A stretch of 64,000 nucleotides of DNA from Promerops cafer (Eukaryota; Chordata; Aves; Passeriformes; Nectariniidae): contig VZSE01006608.1 of the NCBI GenBank assembly GCA_013398275.1, forward strand, positions 754,347 through 818,346. The letters run 5' to 3'. The notes beneath the pieces are model-generated. The model was not told the origin of the DNA. It saw only the letters and a program-made list of their open reading frames with translations, and made no database searches. A program made the translations under genes and the position numbers. Positions 34,879-46,616 of the stretch are shown piece by piece. Numbering within the stretch: position 1 is the stretch's first letter; each line of letters opens with the position of its first letter.

Positions 34879-35567
34879 TGTCCTGGTTTCAGCCAGGACA
34901 GAGAAAATTCTCGCAGTAGCTGTGAGGGGGCAGAGCCTGGAACTGAATGGTCCTGTCGAGGTTGTGATTCTCTACCACTGACATCTTCACCAGGGGTGCA
35001 AGGGACTCTTGCTTCCAAGATGAGAAGCATGGCTTTGGGCTGAGAAAAGCCACCTTTTCAAAGCCACCTTTCCAAAGCCACCTTTCCAAAGCCACCTTTC
35101 CAAAGCCACCTTTCCAAAGCCACCTTTCCAAAGCCACCTTTCCAAAGCCACCTTTCCAAAGCCACCTTTCCAAAGCCACCTTTCCAAAGCCACCTTTCCA
35201 AAGCCACCTTTCCAAAGCCACCTTTCCAAAGCCACCTTTCCAAAGCCACCTTTCCAAAGCCACCTTTCCAAAGCCACCTTTCCTTTCCAAAGGTGCGAGT
35301 GCAAAACCTGACATTGTTCAATTTTGCTGTGGGAGGAGCATTTTGCATGTAAATCACCCTCTCTTTTTGTACCCTTTTGTTAGTAATATTGTTGCTGTTA
35401 CTGTGTCTTATCTCGTTGCTTATCTCATTGTTTCCAAAAAAATTATTCTCATCCCAACTCATTACCTGTGCCTCTTGTCTCTCTCACCAGCGTGGGGAGT
35501 GAGCAGCTCCTGGTTTTCTGTTTAGTGGGAGTACTTAACTGGGGACTACCATTCCTAATCCGTGGCA
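34879..35567 (+). mobile_element. solo LTR of an avian endogenous retrovirus, expanded by a minisatellite
   Basis: The segment begins TGTCCTGGTTTCAGCC and ends near TCCGTGGCA, giving the TG...CA ends of an LTR. The start, the AGTAGCTGTGAGGGGGCAGAG stretch, and the 3' part (a TTATCTC / CATCCCAACTCATT segment, then GGGGAGTGAGCAGCTC and CTTAACTGGGG) resemble a large group of songbird ERV LTRs. No gag, pol or env and no second LTR are seen, so it is a solo LTR. No clear target-site duplication is found, so the right end could be off by some bases. About 238 of its 689 bases are a 14-bp tandem array. The subfamily (ERVL- or ERVK-like) is not settled. Confidence 0.68.
35046..35283. repeat. minisatellite, 17 copies of a 14-bp unit
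   Basis: The unit AAAGCCACCTTTCC is repeated 17 times without a phase break. Sixteen copies are identical; only the first differs (TTTTC for TTTCC). The unit carries a small internal inverted repeat (AAAG...CTTT). Near-perfect identity suggests recent expansion or active homogenisation and a likely variable copy number. It lies inside the LTR. On the minus strand all three frames are open and give the same 14-residue repeat (KVALERWLWKGGFG), which explains the overlapping open frames here. They are not genes. Confidence 0.97.
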
Positions 35568-37900
35568 CCATGCTATATTTTGGCAGGAACAAATGTAGGC
35601 TTATCAGTCAATACACTTTTGTATGGCCTCTGTTACTCACAACATTTTGAAAGCATTGCTGAAACTCTTCTGGGTTGGCTGGAGAAGGCAGAACTCTGCC
35701 AGGTGTCTCCTTAAACAGGAAACAAGCAGGAGGTGGGATACAGCTTCACATCTCATCTCCACAAAATCCTTACAACAGGGAACACTTGCACAACAAGGGG
35801 ACAATTTTGAGTCCTGAGCAACTTAGGAGACCAATTTATAGGGTTTTTTTTTATATTTCCACTGACCAGACAACATTTAAGGACCATATTGGTCATGATA
35901 ATGAAATATCATGGGTTTTTTCACACAGAACATTTATCCAATAAAAAACTTCCAGACAGTGACAGAGACTTATATCTCCTCTGCTCTCCAGATTCCCACT
36001 TTCTGGGCAGCCAACACAGCTCCCAGGGACAAGCTCTGGAGAAGAGAGAAAGGGAAAGCCACAGAAGACATGTAATGCTCCAGCTGGAGGATGTAGCAGT
36101 GAGATGCTTAGGGCAGGACAGGGATGGTGAGTGGGTTACTGGGAATGAGTGTGGATATACCCGGGCCCTGCACAGCACGGCTGGGCTGATCCAGGCCCTG
36201 GGGAGATGGAGCTGGGCTGTGAAAACTGAACTCTGCTCTGGGGTCCTATTCAGCTTGTGCCTGAGTTTCTTGACCAAAGACCCCTCGGGATCTCTCTGCC
36301 CTGGGGCTGGACTGCCAGCCAGGACCCAGGCACCATGTCAGTGACAAGTGAACTGCCAGTGCAACACTCTGTATTTCAGGTATTGTTCTTCCAGATCCTC
36401 AGTTCCTTCACAAAATATGGAAATAAAGAAGTCTTGAGACGATCCTCTACTTTACCATGACTATCTCCTTAAATTTAAATCCTGTGGCAGTTCTTTAACT
36501 AATCCATCCAGATAGAAGCAGATCAAAAGTCCCAATGGTGTCAATGCCCACCTCTGGCCTCACCCCTCTGCCACTGCTCTCCAGTTAATTTATGAGAGAC
36601 GAAAGGCCCTTAGGAACTGGCCTTTAATACCACAGCTGTAATCTTCTCTGAGGCCAGGAGAGAATCCTGCTTAGGGATTTGATGTCTGCAGAGCTGTGTG
36701 GTAGTCCTGTCTGGTTATATTGTCTCTATATTTTTAAAATTGTTTTATATTTTCTTTCTCTAATTATTTAAAAAAACCCAGCTTTTTTTTCAAATAAAGA
36801 ATATAATGTACATATACATAATTTGCCTAAGAGATCAATACAAATTAATAGATTAAAATTCTGATGCATATTAGAAAAATAAAGAGGGCAATTAATTTGC
36901 TTTAAAGTAGAAGACAGAAGAGTTACTGACAAATTAAAAATTAGAATTGATGATTTCCTGTTGTTGAGGTATCAGAGCACAGGAAGAAATCAGAATTCTC
37001 TCCAGACTTCAACATTTGAGGGACTGCCATTGCCTTGCTGAAAAATTTGCTGTTCAGCCCCACTGCTTCCACTCTGAAACACAGTGAATGAACCCACCAT
37101 TAAATGTTTAAGACAGAAATACTTTATCTTTTTTCCTTTTTAGCTAATCAAGATCATTCTGGTTGAAAATCCACATACCTCTCTAACAGTTAAAGTTCTG
37201 TTCAGATGTCTTGAGCTTCTGCCATCTCCTCCAGATTTTCTGCATGGCTTGAGTGGTGGGCTGTATATTCAAACCATGTACAACAATATTTCTTACAGAT
37301 GTCAAACATATGCAGTAGGAAAATGAACAGTATGGCAGACTTAGTGACTGTGTAAAAGTGACTTTTATGTTAAAGGAAGTCCCCTTTTACAGTGAACAGA
37401 AAGAACTGTTAAAGGACTTGGAGCTACAGAAAAAAATACAGCTCCTTGCTGTCACACTTCTGCTGTGTTCAGGGATCAGGGCTAGTAGTGCCCTATCATT
37501 TGCTAATATTGACATATATTGTCCTGTTTTCAATACATAGAGAGACTATCTAAATCCTTACTATGAAATTATTAAAGAGCTTCAATTTTGTTTTCAGTTT
37601 GTGGTACTTTTGTTTTTCAAGCTTTCTTTATAAGTTATTATTCTTTTTTTCTGCTTCATGTTGTACCGGTATCTGTGTGCAGTCTTTGAAAATAACCACA
37701 ACAGCATCAAAGAAATACATTATTCCACCAGCAATTTCTTATTACAAAAAAATACTCTTATGAAGCTGATTTTTGGTTAACCACTCAGGTCAAGTACATG
37801 AGTAGCTTTTTTCCTAGCTCTTGTCTTAAATGACAAAATGTCTTCTTGATTGCTCCCTCTGACCACAAGCAAGGGCTTTTCTGTTTCCTTGGTTTAGTGA
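35568..37900. other. intergenic DNA, no gene seen
   Basis: Unique sequence between the LTR and the SINE. The stretch 35980-36390 is GC-richer and is open on both strands (151 codons plus at 35889-36344, 118 codons minus at 35921-36277), but no domain is recognised. Past 36700 it becomes AT-rich. Confidence 0.6.
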
Positions 37901-38045
37901 TAAATAGAATCTCCGAATATTCCATGTTGGAAGGGACCCACAAGGATCATCAAGTCCAACTCTTAAATGAATGGCCCATGCATGGATCAAACCCAAAACC
38001 CTTGGCATTGCTAGCACCAGGCTCTGATCAACTGAGCTGATTTCA
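37901..38045 (-). mobile_element. tRNA-Ile-derived SINE with CR1-like tail (TguSINE1 type)
   Basis: On the minus strand the element starts with a tRNA-like head: CAGCTCAGTTGATCAGAGC (A box, about 38039-38021), then TGGTGCTAGCAATGCCAAGG matching the anticodon stem-loop region of tRNA-Ile, then GGGTTTGATCC (B box, about 37994-37984). A short linker leads to a CR1-type 3' tail (GGACTTGATGATCCTTGTGG, then CCCTTCCAACATGGAATATT) and AGATTCTATTTATC. This head-plus-tail design is that of TguSINE1, a SINE moved by CR1 reverse transcriptase and known from zebra finch. Mutations in the anticodon region and both boxes mark it as an old copy, not a working tRNA gene. Confidence 0.88.
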
Positions 38046-41000
38046 GGGTGGGAGTTGCTCCATTTCTCCACATTCTCCTGAGATGAGAGTAAGCCCAGAA
38101 GCAGTTGCCTGGGGAGGCGAGTCATGCTTTTACCTCTGATGGCAGCAAAGTTCATGGCCTCACATCCTTCTTGAGACACAGATACTGTGACCTTGGACAG
38201 GCACTTCCCTGAAGTCTCGTGCTGGTTGGAATTCCCAAGAAAAAGACAACCAGCAGCATACAGGCTTTTGATTGTGAATGCAGCAACTTTTAACCTAATT
38301 TATGGATTAAGAGGTGGAGCAGAACGGCACAAATTAGCACGAGGTTTCCACGAGTAGTTAAAGGTATTGCTAGTGGTTTTTTTCCATAGATTCTGAGTTA
38401 AGGTAGCTCAGTTTTTCTGTCTTTGAACCTTGCGTGTGGTTCGGCTTCTGCTGGTCAATTAGGCTAATCCTCAGTTTTCCACACACACCTTAGAATGTAT
38501 CATGAATTATGTGCACCTCTTTACAAGGGTCTCATTCTCACTCTGATTTTAGCCCTTCATTACCTTGTAATTATAATAGGGCCTGTATTAAAGGTATTTC
38601 CAAACTACACAACTTGCACACTACACAGTTGAATTCCCTTGCAAATTCCTGGAACTTTTTGTTTAAACAGACGATTCAAAAAGAAACAGAAACATAATAT
38701 TTGCAACATAATATAATTTATATGCATACTTGTATTACTTGACCCTATTGCATGTTAATGTGCAGACTGTACCTCAGTCATGGTCTTATTCTTACACAAG
38801 AGCAAACAAACAGTTGAGTGCTACATATTTGTGTGTTTCTCTAATAAGTGATTACCTACAGAATATTACTGACCCCTATTTCATTCATACTGACTCGTAA
38901 TTGATATCCCACTGCCTGTTTATACTGAACGCTTGTCTGCTAATGATTAATTTTAGAAGATTCCACCTGAAAGTGTGGTGTTTGCCATGACAGAGTGGGC
39001 AGAAAGCGCTGCTGGCGTCCACACTTTTGCCCTAAGTGTCTCTTTTCTCCTTCAGCCAAGGACCAGGAACAAAACCTTCATTGCGAGACCCTACACGATC
39101 ACACCTAATCAAGATGACACAACTCCCAAGCACGGATTATGGAATACATACAGAGAACTCTCAAGTCACTTCATAGCGATTACATGAGTTATGCAAATAC
39201 AGGAGAAAATGATAAATTTATCAACATATTTGAAAAAAATGGAGCAGTTCTCATGAGTGCGATGAAAAGGCCAGATCAAAGCAGCAGCCCATGAGCCTGA
39301 GCTGGCTGCCAGGACTGTGTCAGCTGGCATATTACCTCCCCAGGCACCTCCACATGCCCAAACACTTACTCTGTAAACTGTCAGCCCACCTGTGTTGGAG
39401 GAGAACCCTGCTCTGATGCACCTCCAGAGATCAGCTTACAGAGGTGCCCCAAAGCTGACATTTGGCTCACAGCACTGAAAAGGCTAAGCCAGCCTAGGCT
39501 GGATTTTTATAAATGACTGGCTTGCTTTCTACACCTCTTTGTCACCTCCAAATCAAGAATTACTATAATCTTTAAAGATTATTTGTTATTAGTGCAACCA
39601 GAACCCCTGTTTAGAGACCAAGACCACCTGGCACAAACACAGAACAAAATACAGTCCCTACTCTAAAAGTTTACATGTTAAGCATGTTTCCTGGAAACAA
39701 TCTTCCAACTGGATGAATATCAACAAGCTGACTTGTGTTTCACTATAAATCCCACACTCCAACAAAAAGAAAAAGGGGCCCATAGATGTTCTGTATTTTG
39801 CTATCTGTCAGTGGTAGAATTCTGCAACCAATGCAGCTGACAGCAGTCAGACCTGATGCAAGAGTGTTGTACTTATGGAAGAACTAGAAAATACTAAAAA
39901 TGCAAAACCTGGCCAACATTCTTTGCATATTTATGCTCTTCAGATCTTTATTTCTCTGAGGTGGCAAAGGACATATGGTGAATCAACATAAAATTTAGCT
40001 CTTTATGTGCAAACCATTCTTTTTTTATTTCCTTTTGCCAATTTAGTTGGAGCAGCATATTTTACATAGTTACAGCTGATAGCGAGTCAGCTTGATCTGA
40101 TGCTTGTAAATCTGACAGAATCTCACTGATAGTTATTTATTTTACCCCAGCATTATCCTTGGGCAAATAATGGTTAAGTATTTTATTCTTCCCAGCCTCT
40201 TTTCTCTCTCCTCTGATCCCATCCCTACTCTACTAAAGTCTACAGTGAGCTGCTTTTTCCTCCTTTTCTCTACTTAGTACTGATGTCCTGTTCTGTGGAG
40301 TCTTCTTTCTCAGCTTCTCTCTCTTGTGGGATGCCCTTTCCACTCTTCTTAAGAGTGTGAGAATTGTTACACTGTAACTAAGTTGATAGTGATGCTTTCA
40401 TAACTTGCTATCAATATGAAATATACCTTTGCATTTTGGATTCTAACTAGATAATGGGTAAATAAGGTATCTGCGTTATTTTATCTCAGGGGTCAGGCTT
40501 CTCTGAAGTTTTCATTTCCTAACAATTGTTCTTTCAATACCCTCCAAACAGAAAACTATTACTCTGGGACTGTGACATTATCTGCACATCAGTAGACTAT
40601 ATGACTCCAGCACCAAATAATGGAGACTAAGGTGATAGTGTTAAGTTAAAGTAAGTTGCAAATAAGTTAGCAAATTAACTTTCAAGTATATGCCTAGCTT
40701 CATATTTTTGTATTAATTTGTTTCCATTCTTCAGCTATATATACCAATACCTCCTATTGCAAATATTCCACATTCTACTTTCTCCAAAAACAATGCTTAG
40801 ATTTATGGAAAGTTCTTAAATTTCATTGTTGAAAAAATTTTAAAGCATGATAATTGTTCACATGGAAAATCATCAACTTTGAAGGAAGTTATCTCTGATT
40901 TTAAGTAACATGTCTTAAGTTTCTGTGTTTTAGCTGAAACTCAGCAACATCTCAAGTTCTAAAGGTGCAAAATTGACCCCATATCCAAATGAAATCAGTT

Positions 41001-44000
41001 ATTTGTGTTCCTTATGGAGTAATTCACGGCTGATATGGTAATCCAATTATCATGACCGGGGAGGTGGTACTGAAAAGCTCCTCAGCTGTAGCTCTGGTCA
41101 TGCAATTGTGCACAAAACAGATGTGCTCCAGGAAATGCCCTCAGAAAGAGCTGACACTGACCTAGCAGATCTTCTCCATAGCCTAAGCCAAGAGAAAAAG
41201 AATTTCTATCATCCTAACCAGGAAAATAAGCAATATAATCAAGACAAGGAAGACTTGTATTCTCTTGATACTAAATTAAATGTATGGATCTACATTTTCA
41301 GTTTCCAGCATGCCAATCTATACTAGCAACTGAAAACAGCATCAGAAGTTAATAGGGTGGAAGCTGAAAGTTAATTTCTGAACTGGAGGTCATTATCATG
41401 ACAGAGAGAACTGATAGGTTCACATTTTTAACATGTTGCTAAAACACTCAGGAATTGAAATAGTTAATACAAATGCAGCTGTCACAATTAAGTTTCAGAT
41501 TTTATCATTCTGCTGAAAGGAAAGCTCCCTATTTTCATACCATCTGTGGACTCGGCGAAAACGCAGCCACTCCGCTGTCTGCTGGTGTTTTGACGGTTTC
41601 CCTCCCAAGAGCACGGTGACAACATCCAGCTCTCTGCAGCTGCACCACGAGTGACAACAGCACTGTCATGAAGCTTGGCTGAAATCTGTTGAATGTTCAT
41701 CAGTGGAAAGCAGCCAGTGAGCAACTGTGACACGCATCACACTGGTAGGCAGAGGAAAACACCTGGGAAGTTTGTGGCCGTGCCTCAGGCTCTGGTGATT
41801 AAGACACCACTGTTATCTGTCATGTTGCAGCTAGCAGAGCTCCTCAACTCCTTCTTGAAGTTCTACCAGGGATGGATTTAGAGCAGGGAGAAAGAGAGTA
41901 ATAACTAAGGGAGCCTCGATGCTTTTGCAAGCCTCTGTTATAATGCTGTAGCTGTTTGTGATGCTGTAACAGGAGCGAGCTAGCTGCTACCATCTCTTTC
42001 TCTCAAAAAAAACCCATCTCTGCCCCGTGTCCTTGTATGTGATAATGCTCGTGTGCCCTGCATGTGGCTGGTGCTCTGCCACTGGAGCTGAGGGTCAGAG
42101 TTGTGCTCCCTGGGAGGAGGGGGTGGTTACAGGGTGTTAGGACAGAAACTGTGGTCATGGTATAATAAACCAAACTGAGCAAAGGGGACTACAAACTACA
42201 GGGGTTTCTTTTACTTAAATGAGATTTCAAAAGATGAAGCAAAGTGCTGCAGCATGATTGGATCCTGCAGTTAGAGGCCCTGAACACTTAGGAAATGCTT
42301 AATACAGTCCCTGTCTCAAGAGAGACATGAGTAACAATGAAGATGTCACTTGCCCACCTCTAAAGAAAGATTTCTCCATCTTGTATAAAACTCCTCTCAA
42401 GCAAAGATACAAACAGCATCACTGCATGAGCAGGAGGGTTCCCAGCAAATGGCTTCATTTGCAGGAGGCAAAGTCCTTCCATCCTGCTCAGCTGTGCACG
42501 AGTGACCAGGGCTCAGCACTTGCTCAAATCTTTCTAGTGAGATAGGAGAGGTGGAGCAAATCTATGAAACAAAAATTACACCGATTTTATCCCATAGCTT
42601 TTCCAAGTACCTTGCACTGTAATATCAGCATGTGCATCCTGTGCTCACAGTCTCTGATTTAAAGGTCCTCTGGACAGAAGACTCCCTCCAGCCCTAACCT
42701 TCTTTCTTTCTCCCCTCCAAGCCCTTTTTTCTCTCTTGATCCAATTCGAGCATCCGTCCCTCAGTGTTTGTCATCAGGCACCATCCTGTATCCCTCAGTG
42801 CCTTCAGGGTGTCTTCTTTTTCCTCTGTTCCAATGGCTCTGGGGTCATTCACTGCTCCTAAGGGAACCTGTTTTTTTTCTTCAGTCCCCAGACATCAGAC
42901 ATCTCTGGACCCCTCTGTCTATTCCTCTGTCTATCTTCCTTCATGGTTCTCTCTTTCAATTTGCAAAACCTTCACTCTATCAAGTTTTAAGCAACAATAT
43001 TTCAAGGGAATGGACAGGAAATTCCCATGCCCATAATTAAATTTCACATGTAGGGCTGTGCGTGCCTTAGTGCCCACACTGACAAATACTTCTAATAATG
43101 AGCCACAGCTAGTACAAATCAAGTGACACAAAACCTGAAACGATTGGAGAGAAAAGAATGTGACTCAAATACGTAGGACCTTTCTTTTAGCACAGAGAGC
43201 TTTTCATTGTTAAAAATATGCTTGAATACAGCATTCAAAACCTGAACAAACTGATTAACCAGAGACCAAGTCAGTAAAGGAGCAGTGGTGCTCTGTGTTA
43301 TCATGTGAGAGGCCCTGGTTTGGGAATGACAGAGGCTGATGATAAATGGCTGCAACACAGCCATGATGCCACAAGTCTCTGTGGAACAATACTGGCTCTG
43401 CTGCCCTTCCTTGACAGCTGCACTCAAATCTCTGCAAACAAGGATTACTCCAGAAGGCCATTTGCCCTTCTCCCGTTGAAAATGTTGTCTGGGGAATACA
43501 CGTGGTCACTAGCTATGGGGATACACTGAAGTGATCTCTGGTGCACAGCTTCACTGCATGTCCCTGCCCCCTTCTACTGGGATTAGGGACCTTTGTACCA
43601 GAGAATGAGCACGGAGACATTACATTGCCAGTGGAAAATCTGTCTACCGGGTGATTTAGAAACCAGCATATTTGATTGTGCCAGCAAAGGCAACATGTCT
43701 CCTACTGCATCCCCTTAGCTGAAGGTCATGATGATCAGATACAGTGTTGGAAGTGAAATGTCCCAGTATTAGTCAACCAATGAAGTTTTCAGTTTTATTT
43801 TCCCCGAGTGATACTTTGTGTTTGAATTTCCCATGAGCAGAGGCAGGAGGAGACAGAGTAAGTGTGCTTGAAGTCCACAGCCATCCATGTGCCATACAAT
43901 CCAGCCTATGGAGCTGATTAGAAAACAATGCTTTCTTTAAAAAATAATTACAGTTTACAAAAGTTTCTGGTTTCTACTTTTAAGAAATTTTGTCATTTCT

Positions 44001-46052
44001 CCCCCTCACCTGCCCTTGTTTTAAATAGATGAAAATTATTTTATGAAACAAAAGGAACTTTAGATGAGTCCTGGACTGTCCAGTGTCTCAGCAGAGTGAA
44101 CCCTTTACAGGGTTGTTGTTTGCTTCCTTACAGATTGACACACTTGGGACCAGCCCCTGCATTATCACATGGCAGCCTCAACTACACCTTAATGAGAACA
44201 TATTTTCCACTCTTTCAAATTCTACATGTTGCACGTTAAAAAGTACATGGTGCCCTATATGAGGATTAAATTGGGGGGTTTAGACATAGCAAGTGATTAA
44301 GGTGGGCATTTATAACCTTCTCACTGGCAGCAGCCAATCTGCAGGAAAGCAATCTGCAGCACAAGCTCTACAGACAAGGCATGGTATGACGTTGTAAACC
44401 AAACCCATTCTGTTGTTGTGTTATTCGAGGAGCTCCATCAAATTATTACCATTATTTATACCCTAATAAAATGCAGAGGTCTCTTTCACGTTTCAGGTTC
44501 TGTGGTGCCTGATTCCCTCCAAACACACAATGAAACAAGGCTCTAAGACTGGTAAAATGAAAACAGTTGGGAGAATTTAACACAATTCATAATGAATTAT
44601 TTTCAGGCATATGGTTGTTTTAAATGTTTTCTCATAGCTGGTAGCATTGCAAGAAAAAAAGAAAAAAAGACATTAAACCAACAAGGAATTTCATTGTCTT
44701 TAAGTAAAAAAACATGTCATAAATCTGATTTAGATAATCCTGATGTTATAGTGATGGTGGTAACACTGGTCCCATCCCAGACTGCCTCTCCCAGTCCCAA
44801 GATAGGAATGAGAGACTTCCTTCCTCCAAAAAAGCAGAAGGAAGGATGGATGTCCCAACTGTGGTATGGCCCCATATGCCCTGAGGTTTTACACATATGG
44901 CAACACTTTGCACAGGTGCTTGTAAACATGATACAATTTATTACTCTTTCTCCTTCCCAGTAAACTAGAATCAGAACACTCATTTTCAGACAAAATTCCT
45001 TTTTTCCTAACAGCTGCAATGTTTAAAAAAATTAACTGTAAGCTTTTTTTCTTCTAATTTCCAGAACTAAAGTTACTCCCAAAAGTAAAGACAAGCACTC
45101 CTCATTCAATTCACTTATGTATATGAATATATGTGGCATCTATTCTGATACCTGATGTTGCTAAAAAATATATTAGGAATCTCTGATGCTGAGCAGTAGC
45201 TTTCTCTTAACAAAGAAACAAAGACTTCTCAAAAAAATCTTGTAAGACCGATGTAAGTATTGATAATACAAAATATTATTTTATAATGTTTTATAGCCTT
45301 GACGAAAAATAAGAAGGAAGATAAATCTTATTTTAAAAAATCAAATAGCCCCAAAATATATAATGCCTTTTTCCAGCATCATAGGAAAAAACCAAAATAA
45401 ACAAACCTTGTCCTCACTTTCTCTTCCTTTCCCATGCTACTTTAAATGATTAATGCTAAATCTTTATGTACAATTAGTGCCCAGTTAATAGGCAGCTTAC
45501 CAAAACATAGTCAGAGGTTTAGCTTGATTTTGGAATATAAAGAAAATTTAAGGAAGGCATGGGGAAAATATTTCAAAACATGAGGGAGCTGGTCAGCTAG
45601 AGGTAGCTCCAGGGTCTGTATTTGCATCCTCTGGTTAATACAGCCCTCCAACAGTATCCCAAAAGGTCTTGCATCTTTCCATAATGTGACACATCCTCCA
45701 GTCACTTTAGAATTTAGTTGAGACACCATGAATGGGGAGTGAGATACAAGAGAGGTTGATGGGATTGTTATCAAGAAAGAAGGCCAGCAAGCCAAAGAAT
45801 CACATCTGTATTTTCTCCCTTTACGTTAGATCTGACTGGCACAGTGCAGAGCAGGAACTTAGACAGCAAAGAACCTGGAAGTCCTGGTCCCAGACCTGGG
45901 AACTGAGCTTCTCTCTGGGCACTGCCAGCTGGCCCAGCAGCCACAGAAAGCCGTGGCACAACAACATGGCTTTTTCTGGCTACTGCAGGAGTAGAGGAGC
46001 TGGAGAATATTTTACAAACTAAACCCTAAGAATATGAAAGTCTAGGCTTCAA
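38046..46052. other. intergenic DNA, no gene or repeat family recognised
   Basis: AT-rich unique sequence. Short open frames are scattered on both strands (none above about 125 codons) and none shows a domain. A mildly CpG-enriched stretch lies at about 41550-41660. No CR1 or LTR signature was seen. Confidence 0.6.
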
Positions 46053-46616
46053 GTGCTAGAACTGTTCAGTGTGTATGTTCCTCCAGTGCTGACCTTATAC
46101 CTACGACTGTACCTTCAGCCACTGATCCACAAAGTTCTTGCTCATGGGCTTGAGACCAGAGCTCCAGAGTCCAGAGACCAGGCAAAGTCCATCGCAGGCT
46201 CATTGCTCAGTGAGCAAGGTAAGGGTTCAGAGAAGGGCCACCCCATCACCTGTACTTACCAGAAACCACTGCTGATACCACCTGCAGGGAATGCTGGTAC
46301 GGTGTGGAAGGCCAGCTCCCATCAAAATCTTGATTTGGGTTCACTCATTGAAAGAGAAGCAGAGAAGACCACGGCCCTCTCTGCTTATGAGTTGCTCTAT
46401 GGTGCAGTCAGCAGCTTCTGGCAGACAAGCACCACACAGGGACAGTGTCCAGGAGCCAGGCCCAGGAGTGGGACTGCCCTGCTTCACTCTGCTGCACGGT
46501 GGCCACACGTCAGAGGAAGAATCAGAAGCTTATTGGAGACCATCCCAAACTCTGTTAACCCTGAACCAGCTGGAGAATATTTCAACTTTACAGTAACTGT
46601 AGGTTGTCTTGTTTGA
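46053..46616 (+). other. longest unexplained open frame (187 codons) with splice-like sites and an AATAAA
   Basis: Starts at ATG-less or doubtful context and encodes a peptide with no recognised domain. A consensus donor (CAAG|GTAAGG) cuts it at 46218/46219 and an acceptor-like CCTGCAG lies near 46288. It ends 11 bases before AATAAA (46628-46633), which is followed after two bases by A13 (46636-46648). The 15-mer AGCTGGAGAATATTT occurs at 45998-46012 and again at 46568-46582. It could be part of a noncoding RNA or simply a chance frame in a GC-richer patch. It is not called as a gene. Confidence 0.2.

Noticed and set aside
35046..35283. Regular array as a possible CRISPR locus
   Set aside because: The units are directly adjacent with no spacers, and the genome is vertebrate.
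34889..35462. Three overlapping minus-strand frames with a KVALERWLWKGGFG repeat, as a possible repeat protein
   Set aside because: All three frames give the same peptide because a 14-bp unit cycles through the frames. The array is a minisatellite in an LTR.
37984..38040. tRNA-Ile gene
   Set aside because: The tRNA-like part is mutated in the anticodon region and boxes and is fused to a CR1-like tail, so it is a SINE head.
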